DNA of 64,000 nt from Lyngbya sp. CCAP 1446/10 (GTDB taxonomy: Bacteria > Cyanobacteriota > Cyanobacteriia > Cyanobacteriales > Microcoleaceae): the NCBI RefSeq assembly GCF_026130175.1, contig NZ_JAIGNI010000155.1, positions 1-64,000 of the forward strand, given 5' to 3'. Under the pieces are notes generated by a model that was given only the letters and a program-made list of their open reading frames with translations, was not told where the DNA came from and did no database searches. Below, one piece after another: positions 19,301 to 29,642 of the stretch (position 1 is the first letter of the stretch; every line of letters starts with the position of its first letter). The position numbers and the translations under genes are program-made.

Positions 19301-19658
19301 ATCAAATTTTGGAGGTTTAACCAACTCGGGAACTACTAACGATTTCACCAGTTTTATCGTCAGGAATATCGGCAGCGGTGGCGACAACATCAGCAAGCAA
19401 GAAGTGATTTTGTTTGAATCTAAATTTGACAACGCTCAAGCAGTCAATGCAGTGTTGAAGAATCAAAACGGTTCGAGCAAAACAGGAGCTTTCTTCGTGT
19501 ATCTGAACAATACTTTTAACCAGTATGTTCTCGGCTTTGACCCGAATGTGGCAGACGACAGTCTCCCAGCTTTCGATTTGGCAGTGTTGAATTCTATTCC
19601 TACAGTGCCGGGAGCTCTGAGCACCGTCATTACTGCCTCTGACTTTAAGTTTATCTAG
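16389..19658 (+). CDS. RTX-type calcium-binding repeat protein with cadherin-like domains (paralog 1)
   Basis: A 1089-residue acidic protein. It starts [10 protein letters not shown], then a Pro-Thr dipeptide tract (about residues 14-45), a first block of GGxGxDxLx nonapeptides (about 70-285), a second Pro-Thr-rich linker (about 384-460), two cadherin/Ig-like domains (about 464-557, with NDTDGD and [12 protein letters not shown]; and about 560-670), a second RTX block (about 684-940) and a non-repetitive C-terminus. RTX blocks fold into calcium-binding beta-rolls after export. The family is usually exported by type I secretion with an uncleaved C-terminal signal; no ABC/HlyD/TolC genes are in the window. 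There is no N-terminal signal peptide. It is followed after 34 bases by a paralog and probably shares its mRNA. Role inferred: cell-surface or matrix protein of the trichome. Confidence 0.82.
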   Translation: MPSAVPRIIIEPTPTPEPAPTPTPEPTPTPTPTPTPTPTPAPTPPPSGDDTFGGIDDTLGGGGTTPSMIGGVIRGTEANDSLGGSPGPDVISGLQGNDTVLGLDGDDLVFGNEDDDVLFGGPGNDVLDGGSGLDTMYGGKGNDSLDGGNNPDLLYGNDGNDTVIGGEGKDTAYGGKGGDSLRGGSGDDSFLGDKGDDIVWGDQGNDSLFGGDGEDLLFGNEGGDWLYGDAGADTIFAGDGDDIVFGGAGDDIIDGGAGNDVLWGDEGKDIVAGGEGRDVFVIGGFSSPSGSSNGTNPAFVTTGGPDIADADIFTDFRQGEDSIGLSGDLKFEDLVIFQSTDNKAGSTIIRNGVSGDFLAVLPGVDSRTLGRNSFVIAPTVPGSATPLPLPTPSPSPTPTPTPTPTPTLSPTPTPTPTDTPTPTDTPTPSPKPMFPTPTASPTPTGSPTPTGSPTPSPSPIPIATPNQLPIAVNDNFTTVSGQELSLNVLFNDTDGDKNPLTVTTFTPVAKGSLTPLGGGLFKYTPNPGFSGADSFSYSISDGNGGTAQGLVTINVSNPPQLVINEGVVVAKAAPTQTITAADLLVTDPDNSPLEIVYTITKAPDATRGFVQRGATFLTVGDKFTQDDINNNIVKYNLLAAGGSDSFTFTASDGSSKIGPASFSITVVDNIVDRTALPASTFAGSNLSDYIIGGAGNDTISGGAGDDILDGRGGDDFLFGEAGNDSLLGSIGNDNLDGGLGNDTIDGEDGIDLLIGGLGNDLMFGGNDNDTILGGDNNDTIDGGAGNDSILGEAGDDSILGGIGSDTLLGGIGDDSIEGGAGDDILDGSIGRDLLDGGINNDFISGGDSEDTILGGEGSDTALGGTGNDYILGEGGSDSLFGEAGDDTVDGGAGSDCLSGAFGNDLVLGGDDNDSLSGGAGNDILGGGNGSDLLTGDAGNDFFYYETPSEGVDIIADFNANGTGTDRFLFRSSNFGGLTNSGTTNDFTSFIVRNIGSGGDNISKQEVILFESKFDNAQAVNAVLKNQNGSSKTGAFFVYLNNTFNQYVLGFDPNVADDSLPAFDLAVLNSIPTVPGALSTVITASDFKFI

Positions 19659-19692
19659 TCGTTTTTGAGTAGCGTCGCAAGGAGTCCGAAAA

Positions 19693-22600
19693 ATGCCCAG
19701 TGCAGTACCAAGAATTATTATACCGGAGACCACTCCTACGCCGTCGCCGGGGACTTCTCCGACGATGACGGGGACTTCTCCGACGATGACGGGGACTTCT
19801 CCGACGATGACGGGGACTTCTCCGACGATGACGGGGACTTCTCCGACAATGACGGGGACTTCTCCGACGATGACGGGGACTTCTCCGACAATGACGGGGA
19901 CTTCTCCGACAATGACGGGGACTTCTCCAACGATGACGGGGACTTCTCCGACGATGACGGGGACGGGCCCAGGGATTACGATCGTACCCGTGGTTAGACC
20001 AGTTCCGACTGTACCCACGCCTCCCCCACAGCCGCTGTTTGTCGATGGCGTAGTTGTCGCCAATGACGGGAATAACTATTTAATCGGCAGCTTGTTCAAT
20101 GACACTATTTCCGGGCGCGACGGGGACGACACGATTCTGGGTCGGGACGGGGACGATATCATCAGGGGCGAAGACGGTAACGATTATCTCAATGGTGGCG
20201 CTGATAAAGATATTGTCGAGGGTGGCCGTGGCAATGACACGGCGCGCGGCGGCAAAGGCGATGATTTAGTTTCTGGCGAACTGGGGGACGATATAGCTTT
20301 TGGCGATCAGGGCAACGATGTTGTTTTGGGTGCTGAAGGCAACGATACGCTGTACGGCGGTAAAGGGAATGACTGTCTGCGTGGAGGTGGCGAGGACGAC
20401 CTGATTTTTGGCGACAAGGGCAATGATACTGTTTCTGGCGACACGGGTAATGACTGCCTGATCGGCGCTGCGGGCAATGATATTCTTTTGGGCGGCGACG
20501 GCGGGGATGTCATCAGCGGCGGTGTTGGTAACGATACTGGTGACGGTGGCGAGGGTGATGACCTGCTATTTGGGGGAGATGACAATGATTCTCTGTCTGG
20601 AGATGCTGGGGATGATATTCTTTCGGGCGATCGCGGGTCTGATACTCTGACAGGAGGCGATGGTTCGGATATCTTTGTTCTCGGTAGGGTTGGTACGTCG
20701 GTTTCTAGTAACGGGTTTCTGACTACTGGCGGCCGCGAGATCGGTGATGCTGATTTAATCAGAGATTTTAAGGCAGGAGATGCGATCGGTCTAGCTGGAG
20801 GTCTGAACTTTACACAGTTAAACATCTTCCAGGGTCAAGGATCGAATTCTAGCAACACGATTATTCAGGACAAGCAAACTGGCGAATTTTTGGCGGTGTT
20901 GGTTGATGTGCGATCGAACTCGCTCGATGAATCGAGGTTCACTACGGCTCAAATACCGCGCGTAGAAGACAATCCCTTCACAATTCAGGGGACAAGTCCT
21001 TCTCCAACAACGGGGACAAATCCTTCTCCGACACCGACGGGGACAAATCCTTCTCCGACACCGACGGGGACAAGTGCTTCTCCGACACCAACGGGGACAA
21101 GTGCTTCTCCGACACCGACGGGGACAAGTGCTTCTCCGACACCCGCAACGGGGACAAAACCTGTTACCACACCGGTACCGACGGGGACAACTGCTTCTCC
21201 AACTCCTAGTCCGACTCCGGCGACGACTCCGACTCCGGCGACGACTCCGACTCCGGCGACGACTCCAACTCCGGCGACGACTCCAACTCCGGCGACGACT
21301 CCGACTCCGGCGACGACTCCGACTCCGGGGACAAGTCCGAGTCCGACTCCATCACCATCACCGGGGACAAGTCCGAGTCCAACTCCGTCGCCGGGGACAT
21401 TGCCGACACTGATTACGAGTCCGACTCCGACTACGGGGACATTGCCGAGTCCCAGTCCTTCTATCGTCCCGACTCCAACGGCGACAACTCCAACTCCTCC
21501 ACCTTTCGGCGGGGGGCCAGTGCCACCGAGTTTTACCACTCCGACTCCTAACGAACTCCCGATCCTAGAAACTGGCAAGACGCTGACTGCTTTGCAGAAT
21601 TCGCCTCTGTCTCTCAGCATTTCGCAGCCCACAGATCCAGAGGGCCAGCCCCTATCGATCGGAGTCATCGGAATTCCCAATCCGACTTTTGGTCAAGTAG
21701 TTGTCGGTACAACTCCGATCGCCCTGAACCAAAAATTGACAGTTCTGGAATTGCTAGGTTTGAAGTTCCAACCTAAAACAGATGTAATCGGGCAAGCCGG
21801 TTCGTTCAGCTACAGCGTAGCGGACGACCAAGGTGGCACGGCGGCAGCCTCAGTGGCGATTAACATCAACTCTTTCGATGCGTCCTCAACCCTTCCGACG
21901 ACGCTGCCGCCGGTACTTGGCGATGACGGCATCGTATTTACGAGTACGAATAATTTGCTGCCCACTTTCATCGATGTGCTCGCCAACGACTCCAGCCCAC
22001 AAAAAGGGCCGCTCAGCATTATCAATGTCGGTACGCCGAAACTGGGCATAGCTGTGAATCTGGGCACTCAGGTGCAGTTCATCCCCGGCAACGTAGCGGG
22101 TACAACTACTTTCACCTACAGCGTCAGCGACGGATTCGGGACACTTCCGGGCGTAGGTACGATCGCCGTTTCCATCTTGCCGGCTGATAGCGGGCCTAAC
22201 AGTTTGGTTGGTGGCTCTTTGCCAGATAATTTGAACGGTTTTGCAGGGGCAGATACTGTTGATGGCCAAGGTGGCAACGATACGATCAACGGCGGTTTGG
22301 ATAACGACGTGCTCGTAGGTGGCTTCGGTGCAGATACCATGACGGGTGGCGGAGGCAGCAATCAATTCCGCTATACCAGCCCTGCTGAGGGTGGGCCGGT
22401 GTTTGATGCGGCTTCTTCGGCGGCGATCGATGCTGCGATCGCCGCTGGCGGATACGATGTGATTACTGATTTTACTGGTCTCGGTGTGCCGATCGCCGAT
22501 CAGTTTAATTTTGCCCCCGGATTCCCGAATCTGAGTAGTGGCACCCAAGTTCTACTGAATGTGCAGACAACTGTTTCTGCAAATATTCTGGGAGGAAGTG

Positions 22601-22755
22601 CCTTCTTGTTTGCCTACGATTCCGGTGGCAATACATACATCATTTATGATGGCAATGGCAATAACCTCGCCGGCAACGATTCTCGCATTTTGGCGAAGTT
22701 AAATGGTGTAACTGGGGTGACATCTCTTTCGGGATTTGACTTCACGTTTATCTAG
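19693..22755 (+). CDS. RTX-type calcium-binding repeat protein with cadherin-like domains (paralog 2)
   Basis: A 1020-residue paralog of the preceding gene with the same [10 protein letters not shown] start and the same architecture. It has ten GTSPTMT heptapeptides (about residues 19-88), an RTX block (about 130-330), a long Pro-Thr-Ser linker with TPTGTSASP and ATTPTP units (about 430-600), two cadherin-like domains (about 620-830), a short second RTX block (about 836-890) and a C-terminus ending in SGFDFTFI, like the other copy's SDFKFI. GGAGT lies ahead of the ATG, 34 bases after the first gene. Its RTX codons are more mixed than those of paralog 1, so the two copies are not a recent duplication. 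It would be exported by type I secretion and bind calcium outside the cell. Confidence 0.82.
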   Translation: MPSAVPRIIIPETTPTPSPGTSPTMTGTSPTMTGTSPTMTGTSPTMTGTSPTMTGTSPTMTGTSPTMTGTSPTMTGTSPTMTGTSPTMTGTGPGITIVPVVRPVPTVPTPPPQPLFVDGVVVANDGNNYLIGSLFNDTISGRDGDDTILGRDGDDIIRGEDGNDYLNGGADKDIVEGGRGNDTARGGKGDDLVSGELGDDIAFGDQGNDVVLGAEGNDTLYGGKGNDCLRGGGEDDLIFGDKGNDTVSGDTGNDCLIGAAGNDILLGGDGGDVISGGVGNDTGDGGEGDDLLFGGDDNDSLSGDAGDDILSGDRGSDTLTGGDGSDIFVLGRVGTSVSSNGFLTTGGREIGDADLIRDFKAGDAIGLAGGLNFTQLNIFQGQGSNSSNTIIQDKQTGEFLAVLVDVRSNSLDESRFTTAQIPRVEDNPFTIQGTSPSPTTGTNPSPTPTGTNPSPTPTGTSASPTPTGTSASPTPTGTSASPTPATGTKPVTTPVPTGTTASPTPSPTPATTPTPATTPTPATTPTPATTPTPATTPTPATTPTPGTSPSPTPSPSPGTSPSPTPSPGTLPTLITSPTPTTGTLPSPSPSIVPTPTATTPTPPPFGGGPVPPSFTTPTPNELPILETGKTLTALQNSPLSLSISQPTDPEGQPLSIGVIGIPNPTFGQVVVGTTPIALNQKLTVLELLGLKFQPKTDVIGQAGSFSYSVADDQGGTAAASVAININSFDASSTLPTTLPPVLGDDGIVFTSTNNLLPTFIDVLANDSSPQKGPLSIINVGTPKLGIAVNLGTQVQFIPGNVAGTTTFTYSVSDGFGTLPGVGTIAVSILPADSGPNSLVGGSLPDNLNGFAGADTVDGQGGNDTINGGLDNDVLVGGFGADTMTGGGGSNQFRYTSPAEGGPVFDAASSAAIDAAIAAGGYDVITDFTGLGVPIADQFNFAPGFPNLSSGTQVLLNVQTTVSANILGGSAFLFAYDSGGNTYIIYDGNGNNLAGNDSRILAKLNGVTGVTSLSGFDFTFI
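19749..19958 (+). repeat. 21-bp coding minisatellite, 10 copies
   Basis: Ten head-to-tail units of GGGGACTTCTCCGACGATGAC with only single-base variants (GAC/AAC at one position) encode GTSPTMT. The unit length is a multiple of three, so copy number can change without breaking the frame. Confidence 0.9.
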
Positions 22756-22791
22756 GAATAGATAGGAAACCACAGAAAAACGCAGAAGACG

Positions 22792-22955
22792 GGGCGGTTG
22801 AAACCGCACCTAGACAAACAAAACCCGCTTGTATAGCGGGTTGAAGACCATAACAGTTGAAATTACGTTATTTTCTTCAGTCCGCGTCGGCGGACTTTGT
22901 TTGTGTAGACGCGGTTTCAACCGTACGTCCTCGTTTGTATAGACGCGGTTTCAAC
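22792..22955. repeat. GCGGTTGAAACCGC hairpin element
   Basis: An element of about 132 bases is bounded by GGCGGTTGAAACCGC and the inverted GCGGTTTCAACC, with two inner hairpins (AACCCGCTTGTATAGCGGGTT and GTCCGCGTCGGCGGAC). A second partial right end follows (22931-22955). It lies between the convergent RTX and rhomboid genes. An inverted copy is at 45183-45318. Confidence 0.8.
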
Positions 22956-22960
22956 TATAT

Positions 22961-23722
22961 CTAAATTTGATTATCCTCAGAAAAAAGCCCCAATAAAGGG
23001 CCGAGAATAGCACCGAAAACAAAGCCACCGGCGTGGGCCCAGTAAGCAACTCCCCCGGATTCCATGCCGACACTTGCCGGCGCATTTAACGAAGCCAGGC
23101 CGCTCAATGCTTGCTGTGCAAACCAAAATGCTAGAAAGAAGAAAGCGGGGATTCTGACGGTAGTAATAAAGATTCCCAAGGGCAGCAATGTCAAAACTTT
23201 GGCTTGGGGATATCTGAGAATGTATGCTCCCATCACGCCTGCGATCGCGCCGCTAGCACCCAAGGAAGGAATAGCCGATGCTGAGGAAAAATACCACTGA
23301 GTTAGTGATGCTAAAACGCCGCAGGTAAGGTAAAATATTATAAATTTAACGTGCCCTAAACGGTCTTCTACGTTGTTGCCAAAAATCCACAAAAATAACA
23401 TATTTCCGGCAATGTGCAGAAAGCCTGCGTGCAGGAATTGCGAGCTAATTAGCGTCGTCCATTCGGGAAATGGCGAAACTGGCAGAGATACCCGGCACAT
23501 ATTGCTTAACTGGCAAGGAACTACCGCCCATGAGTAGAAAAATTGCGTTAATTGGCGATCGGCTAAAGTGAGTTCGTACAAAAATACTAATACGTTGGCA
23601 GCAATCAGCCCGAAGGTAACGTAGGGAGTGATACTGGTGGGATTTTCATCGCGTAAGGGAACCACGGCTTTTTTTTCCTCAACATCAAAATATGGGGAAT
23701 AGGATAGCGCATTTATACCCAA
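22961..23722 (-). CDS. Rhomboid family intramembrane serine protease
   Basis: A 253-residue membrane protease with six hydrophobic segments. The catalytic Ser is in GASGAIAGVMGAY and the catalytic His in YWAHAGGFVFG; an HIAGNMLFLWIFGNNVED helix with the oxyanion His-Asn precedes them. A second small domain inserted after the first helix contains two Cys. The family cleaves single-span membrane proteins within the bilayer; the substrate is unknown. It is transcribed alone, towards the RTX genes. Confidence 0.9.
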   Translation of the reverse strand: MGINALSYSPYFDVEEKKAVVPLRDENPTSITPYVTFGLIAANVLVFLYELTLADRQLTQFFYSWAVVPCQLSNMCRVSLPVSPFPEWTTLISSQFLHAGFLHIAGNMLFLWIFGNNVEDRLGHVKFIIFYLTCGVLASLTQWYFSSASAIPSLGASGAIAGVMGAYILRYPQAKVLTLLPLGIFITTVRIPAFFFLAFWFAQQALSGLASLNAPASVGMESGGVAYWAHAGGFVFGAILGPLLGLFSEDNQI

Positions 23723-24447
23723 TGTGTCTCCTGTCTAGAGGAAGAAGTCAGTTGACAGTTGACAGTAGTTAGAAGGAAAAGGGGTTTGGCTGCGGTTGGA
23801 TTCATCTTGGCGAAGAGAAAGTGTTTAGACTTATTGCAGGAATCTTTGATTGATATGTCAACCGCAGATGAAAAGCAGATAAGCGCAGATAAACGCAGAT
23901 AGTTTTAAGATTTTTGGGAATGAGTGCAATGTAAAGTCTAAACAATTAACGTAATTCTCCCCTTTCTAATTTTCCTAGTACAATTAAACTTTCTAAGTCT
24001 TCTACCGCATCAGGAACGTAAGTTTTTACTGTTTTTCTTACTAATTCTAAGGCAGTTTCATCAGCCCCTCCTAACATCCGTGTCAAGTCGCCAATATCTA
24101 TACCACGACTGGCTTGTAATTTCATTAATATCAAATAATGTAATCCGATAATTGGTAAATTATCGGGGGCAATGTTGGGATTTGCGATCGCTTCTCTAAC
24201 CCAAGGTTGTTGTGATTCAAGAACATCCAGAATACTACCATCTGGTAGTTGCCAACTACTACCACCTATGCTGAGTTCTCCAACTTTTATGCTTCCAGTA
24301 GCCACTAATTCTTGATATAAATTTTCAGCATCATCAGTCAATACTAAAATCTCAAGTTTATCAGTCATGCGTTCTGGCATATAAAGTCTGGTTGCAATTC
24401 CTCCTACTACTACGAATGGAGTTTGTTTGATAATAGCTTTAATGTTA

Positions 24448-25635
24448 AGCTGTCAAACATCTAAACTGCATTAACTAAGTTACCTTTGTTTTTTACTTTT
24501 CGGTTCCATTTCATAATTAGTTCTCCTTCATTTAACAATTGATTTAACAGTGACTCTAGTTTTTCAACGGAGTCAAATAATCTATTAGCAACATATTCCT
24601 TAGCCGAATGCCATACCAACTCAACTAAGTTGTAGTCCGGGCTATACTTGGGCAAAAACTCTATGATTAGATTAGGCATCTCTGCTGCTATTTTCTGCAA
24701 AATTTCTGCTTTTTTATGAAAACTAGCATTGTCCAAAATAATGACAAACTTACAGCCTTTATCTTGAAAATCTTCCGCTAAATTTCCTTGCAATATCCAC
24801 TCGGCTCTTAAATCTCCATAAAAATTTTTCAGCACTGCATAAAAATTAGCAGAATTTCCAGATGGAATAAAATCTACCCATCTTTTCTTGTCTGAATACC
24901 TCACTCCACCCATGACATTAATACGACCCTTTCTTCGGTCTCCTCTTTTCTTGCTTCGACTCCCTTTTCTACACCAATTTTTTCTTCTAATTACTCTCAA
25001 ACTAAATCCACTCTCATCCCAAAACCATACCTGTAGAAGAGCTGGAGATTCTTTTGCTATTCTTAGGTACTCAGCTAATTTATCTTTAAATAAACTCCTC
25101 TCTACGGTATCTTGCTTATCCTCTAAGCTATATTTAGCCCAGAGGTAGACATACTTTTTTGATTTTAAAATCCTCCTTACTTGGGTACTACTCAACTCGA
25201 TTCCTGTCTTTTCTCCTAGATATATTGCCAGTCTGGCTGTCGTCCATCTCCCGAATTCATAGCCACATTGCTCAGGCTCTAGTTCAATGGTCTTTAAAAG
25301 TAAATTAATGTATTCTTCTGTAGCTTTCCGGTAGTTACCCTTCATTCTCTCATCTTTAAAACTATCTAAATTAGCAGGGTCGCCATGAATGCTCCAGTAA
25401 GCGACTTTTCTTAGAGAACATCCAATTAATTCAGCAGTTTGAGCTTGTGTATTTCCGTTATTTAGTAACAAAAAAATTAAGGCTCTTTGCCGAATGTCTG
25501 GATGTTCATGCTCTTTTAATGCTTGTTGAAGAGTTTCCTTTGTCTCGGAACTGAGGAAGTTTTTAGTAGGCATTGACTTTTTATAAATATCATCATAGTA
25601 TACTATACAATATGCGTTTTAGATGCTGAACAGCT
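24448..25635 (-). mobile_element. IS630-family insertion sequence, 1188 bp
   Basis: It is flanked by a TA dinucleotide on each side (24446-24447 and 25636-25637), the target duplication of the IS630/Tc1/mariner group. The ends form an imperfect inverted repeat of about 25 bases (AGCTGTCAAACATCTAAA at the left, AGCTGTTCAGCATCTAAAA at the right on the complement). One intact transposase gene lies inside. It interrupts a nucleotidyltransferase-like gene in the same orientation. Confidence 0.92.
24461..25573 (-). CDS. IS630-family transposase
   Basis: A complete 370-residue transposase in a single frame; many IS630 copies need a frameshift. The N-terminal helix-turn-helix (TQAQTAELIGCSLRKVAYW) and second winged-helix part are followed by the DDE domain. 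The catalytic acids are the first Asp in VWFWDESGF, the second in FVIILDNASFH and the Glu in NLVELVWHSAKEY. The conserved PKYSPDYNLVE is present. It is intact and so potentially active. Confidence 0.93.
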   Translation of the reverse strand: MPTKNFLSSETKETLQQALKEHEHPDIRQRALIFLLLNNGNTQAQTAELIGCSLRKVAYWSIHGDPANLDSFKDERMKGNYRKATEEYINLLLKTIELEPEQCGYEFGRWTTARLAIYLGEKTGIELSSTQVRRILKSKKYVYLWAKYSLEDKQDTVERSLFKDKLAEYLRIAKESPALLQVWFWDESGFSLRVIRRKNWCRKGSRSKKRGDRRKGRINVMGGVRYSDKKRWVDFIPSGNSANFYAVLKNFYGDLRAEWILQGNLAEDFQDKGCKFVIILDNASFHKKAEILQKIAAEMPNLIIEFLPKYSPDYNLVELVWHSAKEYVANRLFDSVEKLESLLNQLLNEGELIMKWNRKVKNKGNLVNAV

Positions 25636-25794
25636 TAGTCACCGGACGGTTCCAAGTTCTTTTGCTGAGAAACTCTAAGGTACTGCCACTACCAGGACGG
25701 CATCTGCGTAGGGCAATTTCAATGTAAATTTTTCGTCTTTGTTCGGGAAGTCTCAGGTTTTGCATATTCTTGTTTACCTTACATTTATATTTTA

Positions 25795-27816
25795 TTAGCC
25801 TATTTCTATGAAAACTCCTACACTTTCTACAGCCATGATACTCACCGCACACAAAGCGTAAATCCCAGTTCCTACCGCGACTTCTACTGTGTCTGCATTG
25901 AGGATTTTGATGAGCTTCCAGCTATCGCCATTCTTTTGATAAAGCGTCCAGGAACGAATGTTTTTATCGGCGGGATTTTTCCACTGCAAAATATTGCTGT
26001 TGCCAATTTTTTGGACTACGACTGATGCGGGAGGGGCTGGCCGCGTTCCATTTTGCCAAGGCATTACGGGAACGAGTGCGGGTTGCGTATATGTATTGGA
26101 TTTGAAATTATCGTATATTTTTTGACGATTGTCGCTAAATGCTTTCATGCTGAAGAAAACATTGCCTAAAGCTAAGTTTTGTTTGGAGTTGCGCGTAATC
26201 TCAATTTGATTGTTGATTTCCTCTACATTCCACTTCTGACCGTCAAGTTTTCCTAAGTTATTTCCCACGTAAATATGTCGGTTTTGTGGGTTGTTTTCTA
26301 GCCACCATTTCAGCAAAACTGGATAGCTTTGAGCTGTTTGGTCGATGCGCCAGTAAAGTTGCGGATTTAGATAATCTACCCAACCTGATACTAACCATTT
26401 TTTGGCATCGGCGTAAAGTGTTTCGTAGGCATCTAAACCGCGACTTTGCGGCGGCTGGCCAGGGCGATATATGCCGAAGGGACTGATGCCGAATTTAACG
26501 TTTGGTTTGGCTGCTCGAATTCCTTCTCCTAGTCTTTTAACTAGCTTGTTAACATTTTCCCGACGCCAATCTCCTAAATTCATTTTTCCGCCTCTGGAGA
26601 CGTAACTATTGTAAATCTTGCTGTCGGGAAATTCTTTGCCGGCAATCGGATAAGGATAGAAATAATCGTCAAAGTGAACGCCGTCTATATCGTATCGTTT
26701 TACTACGTCTAAAATGACGTTGTAAGTCTTGTCTACAACTAAATCAATTCCTGGATCCATCCACAAGTCGTCTCCCCACGGATAAACGCATTCGGGATTG
26801 GTAACAGAGATGTGCGGGCTGACGTTGGGAGGGGTTTGGGTATAAGAAACTTTGGCGCGGTAGGGATTTAACCAAGCGTGAACTTCGATGTTGCGTTTGT
26901 GGCTTTCTGCAATGGCAAATGTTAAAGGGTCATAATAAGGTTCTGGTGGCTTTCCTTGAGTTCCTGTTAGCCACGCACTCCAAGGTTCTAATTGTGAGGC
27001 GTAAAGGGCATCGCCTGCTGCTCTAATTTGGAGAATAATTGCATTGAAATTCATTTCTTGCAGCCTGTCAAGAATTTTTAGCAGTTCGGCTTTTTGCTGT
27101 TCTGTTGAGAGTTTGTTGCTCAAGGGCCAGTCAATGTTCCACACTGATGTGATCCAAACTCCGCGAAATTCTCGCTGGTGGTTGACGTAAACTTGGGGTC
27201 TGGGAACTTTGCTAAGAACTATAATATATTGATTGTATATTGCTGGCGCTTTTTTGAGATGTACTAATGCTTGATAAACCCAGGCTGCGACATCGCCTCT
27301 GGTTGCATTTCCGGCGGGATTTAATAGGTTTAAATTGGGGGAGTTGACGACTATTTCGGATTGGGTGGCTATGACGATCGCCTTTTTGGCATAATTGGGA
27401 ATTTCTGTACTGTCTTGGTAGATGTTTGAGAGAACCAGATTGGTTGTTGGTTGAGCGTTTGACCCAAATATGCCGCTAACTAAGGCAACTAATGCCTCGG
27501 CTCTGGTAATCCTGTTTTCGGGCTTAAACAGGTTGTCGGGATAGCCGGAGATAAACCCTCTTTTATATGCTGTTTGAATGGCGGCGGCGGCCCAGTGAGT
27601 GGCGGGAACGTCGATAAAGGGAATGTAGGGCCGTTTGTCGGGTACGGGAAAAGCTTTGCTGACAATGGCGGCAAATTCGGCGCGGGTGAGGTTGCTGTTG
27701 GGGCGAAAAGTGCGATCGGGAAAACCGCTGATCACGGCCCGTTCTACTAGGCCGTCAATGAATATTTTTGCCCAATGATTTTGAGTGTCTGAAAATTGGA
27801 TGTTGCTGGAAACCAT
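25795..27816 (-). CDS. S-layer-homology protein with family 10-like glycosyl hydrolase (GHL10) domain
   Basis: A 673-residue protein. Three SLH modules (about residues 5-55, 65-115 and 125-190; for example GFPDRTFRPNSNLTRAEFAA) should anchor it to the cell wall or outer layer. A TIM-barrel of the GHL10/DUF187 type follows (about 215-545): FRGVWITSVWNIDWP at the first strand, NAIILQIRAAGDALY, then HAWLNPYRA and the acidic VHFDDYFYPYP. A fibronectin-like end (about 570-660) closes it. No classical signal peptide is visible at this start, which is common for this cyanobacterial group or means the start lies elsewhere. The substrate is unknown; a cell-wall or extracellular glycan is likely. Confidence 0.83.
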   Translation of the reverse strand: MVSSNIQFSDTQNHWAKIFIDGLVERAVISGFPDRTFRPNSNLTRAEFAAIVSKAFPVPDKRPYIPFIDVPATHWAAAAIQTAYKRGFISGYPDNLFKPENRITRAEALVALVSGIFGSNAQPTTNLVLSNIYQDSTEIPNYAKKAIVIATQSEIVVNSPNLNLLNPAGNATRGDVAAWVYQALVHLKKAPAIYNQYIIVLSKVPRPQVYVNHQREFRGVWITSVWNIDWPLSNKLSTEQQKAELLKILDRLQEMNFNAIILQIRAAGDALYASQLEPWSAWLTGTQGKPPEPYYDPLTFAIAESHKRNIEVHAWLNPYRAKVSYTQTPPNVSPHISVTNPECVYPWGDDLWMDPGIDLVVDKTYNVILDVVKRYDIDGVHFDDYFYPYPIAGKEFPDSKIYNSYVSRGGKMNLGDWRRENVNKLVKRLGEGIRAAKPNVKFGISPFGIYRPGQPPQSRGLDAYETLYADAKKWLVSGWVDYLNPQLYWRIDQTAQSYPVLLKWWLENNPQNRHIYVGNNLGKLDGQKWNVEEINNQIEITRNSKQNLALGNVFFSMKAFSDNRQKIYDNFKSNTYTQPALVPVMPWQNGTRPAPPASVVVQKIGNSNILQWKNPADKNIRSWTLYQKNGDSWKLIKILNADTVEVAVGTGIYALCAVSIMAVESVGVFIEIG

Positions 27817-27823
27817 AGTGATA

Positions 27824-27859
27824 AGAAGAAGGAAGAAGGAAGAAGGAAGAAGGAAGAAA
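27824..27859. repeat. GAAGAAG purine repeat
   Basis: Five units of GAAGGAA/GAAGAAG lie directly upstream of the SLH-hydrolase start. It is a short member of the same repeat class as the long tract at 43484-43697. Confidence 0.7.
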
Positions 27860-28071
27860 GCTTGTGTTTTATCGTTGCCAAGCTATTGCTTGTAACGGCA
27901 AATCAAAAAAATATTATGAGTGGGAATAATAACCAGCCCAAGTAGTTAAATAAAAATGCAGAACAGCTAACTAATCGTAGGGTGCGGAGCAGGTAATTTT
28001 TTTGAGTCTGCGATAGCTACATTAAGCTCTGATGCACCCTAAGATAGTCTTTGATTTAAATGCAGATAAAT

Positions 28072-29472
28072 TTATAACAAACCTGCATTTTCGTACAAAA
28101 GCCGGATGATATTGATAATTTTTTGTCCGTATAAGGGGTCAGAATTCCAGCGACCTGCAAGTTCATTGACGGTGGGGGCGACACCGCGCTTGACAAAGCG
28201 AAAACGCACGTTTTCTTTAACTAAAGGTTGGTCGATAGGTTCGATGCTGCCGTAAGCTTTTAGGTGCTGAATTTGCGCTCTAATTCCTGTCCGGGCGTCG
28301 GGAAATGAGAGGCCGGAATTTGTGGGGCTGATGACTCCCATGTCGGCAAAGTTAAATTGTTCTGCTTTGACTGCAATGCCAAATTTGAGATAGTTTGTTT
28401 CTAAACACATTTGGCAAAAAGCTACGTCGTGGCTGACTCCTTCGGCGGCTGCTTCTTGCACGTAAATTTGAGGTAAATTCGGAAAGTCTGCTAGGGCTTT
28501 GCTGTTATTTTTGGTGAGAAATGTTGTCATTTGTTGGGCGGTAGTTAGACCGCGATCCATGATTTTTCCTACGCCTGAGAGGATATCGCGGCGCGATCGC
28601 AGCACTACTGATGTTGTAGACTGATCCCATGCTACGGAGATATCCCGATCGCGCAAGTCGATCGCCCGCACGAAGACTACTCCATTGTACGTGACCCGGC
28701 GATCGACTGCCTCTGGTTTGATGTTGAGAATGTCTAGAACTTCGGAAGGGACAAAAGCATTTCCGTTCACCAAAATGCCTTTATCTTCGTGCGGCCCACC
28801 GTTGATTTGGATATTAATTAAGGGATAAACTACAGGTTTTGGTGCGGGAGTCGGTGCGGGAGTCGGTGCGGGAGTCGGTGCGGGAGTTGGTGTTGGCAAG
28901 GGTTTCAAATTCGTATTTTTTAACCAAGCTTCGAGTCCGTCAGCGAGTCCGAGGGCGACATCGCGGCGACGAGTTTGAATAATTCGCAAGTCATCGGGAC
29001 TGGTCAAAAAACCGAGTTCAATAAGTAGCGAAGGAATGTTGATGCGCCGACAAAATCCGAGGCTACCAACACCAGCTTCAGTATCTGCTTTTGCGCCGCG
29101 GCTTGGTATTTCTCGGCACCTGCGTAAATAGCCGTTTAAAATTAAATCCGCATCTGCTTTTCGCGTGGGGTTGCTGCCAATATAAAACGCGGTGGCGCCG
29201 CGAACTTGGGGACTAGAAAAAGAGTCGCCGTGAATTTCTACCGCTACATCTCCCGCGAGGCTGCGATTGTTTATCCAAGCGATAGTTTCTAGCAAACTCA
29301 GAGTATCGGGTACGGAGAAAGTTGCTAGACCTCGCTGCTTTAATTCCGCTACTAATAAGTCGCGAGTTAGGATCATTTCCTGGGCTTCGGTGGTGCCAAG
29401 TGCGATCGCCCCCAGATCCCGCAAGCTGCCTTCAAACCCGCCGTGTCCCGCTGAAACAAAAATAGAACCCAT
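28072..29472 (-). CDS. Bifunctional peptidoglycan hydrolase: N-acetylmuramoyl-L-alanine amidase plus glucosaminidase-like domain
   Basis: A 466-residue protein. The N-terminal zinc amidase (Amidase_3, about residues 3-185) shows the zinc His in SAGHGG, the second His in VEIHGDSF and the catalytic Glu in LLIELGFLTS. A TPAPTPAP linker (about 195-213) leads to a copper-amine-oxidase-like small domain (about 218-300), then a C-terminal GH73/glucosaminidase-type domain (about 320-460) with QEAAAEGVSHDVAFCQMCLET and FNFADMG. The two activities would cut the peptide stem and the glycan chain. It has no N-terminal signal peptide. It stands alone between repeats. Confidence 0.82.
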   Translation of the reverse strand: MGSIFVSAGHGGFEGSLRDLGAIALGTTEAQEMILTRDLLVAELKQRGLATFSVPDTLSLLETIAWINNRSLAGDVAVEIHGDSFSSPQVRGATAFYIGSNPTRKADADLILNGYLRRCREIPSRGAKADTEAGVGSLGFCRRINIPSLLIELGFLTSPDDLRIIQTRRRDVALGLADGLEAWLKNTNLKPLPTPTPAPTPAPTPAPTPAPKPVVYPLINIQINGGPHEDKGILVNGNAFVPSEVLDILNIKPEAVDRRVTYNGVVFVRAIDLRDRDISVAWDQSTTSVVLRSRRDILSGVGKIMDRGLTTAQQMTTFLTKNNSKALADFPNLPQIYVQEAAAEGVSHDVAFCQMCLETNYLKFGIAVKAEQFNFADMGVISPTNSGLSFPDARTGIRAQIQHLKAYGSIEPIDQPLVKENVRFRFVKRGVAPTVNELAGRWNSDPLYGQKIINIIRLLYENAGLL

Positions 29473-29642
29473 TTAATAAAACTCTCCACCTTACAGTTAC
29501 TTCAGTGTCAGCTTTTTAGTCTTGGGTTTAATTTTACCGCAAAGGCGTGTATTTTATCATTGCACAACAAATTTGTAGTTGTGTTCAGGGTGAGGGTTTT
29601 AACCCCTAGACACAACTACAAACTGGTTAATCCGCGTGCAGA

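Larger units (their letters stand above)
23946..25765 (-). pseudogene. Nucleotidyltransferase-like gene split by IS630
   Basis: The two pieces are 25636-25765 (start ATG at 25763-25765, MQNLRLPEQRRKIYIEIALR ... RPVT) and 23946-24445 (beginning NIKAIIKQTPFVVVGGIATR). Removing 24448-25635 plus one copy of the flanking TA joins them in frame (ACT AAC ATT) into one protein of about 210 residues. The VVVGGIATRLYMP segment followed by acidic residues and LHYLILMKLQASRGIDIGDL resembles the nucleotidyltransferase fold of AbiEii/MNT-type proteins, but the usual DxD is replaced by DKLEI, so catalysis is doubtful. The 3' piece has an in-frame ATG at 24380 and could in theory still be expressed as a 144-residue fragment. 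Confidence 0.8.

Noticed and set aside
19665-19997. Plus-strand frame with repeated GDFSDDD
   Set aside because: It comes from the 21-bp array read in another frame. The RTX frame has the ribosome site and continues into a full protein.
25619-25852. A separate 77-codon gene right of the IS630 element
   Set aside because: Its second half is the N-terminus of the interrupted nucleotidyltransferase-like gene. The rest is antisense to, or overlaps, the SLH-hydrolase end.
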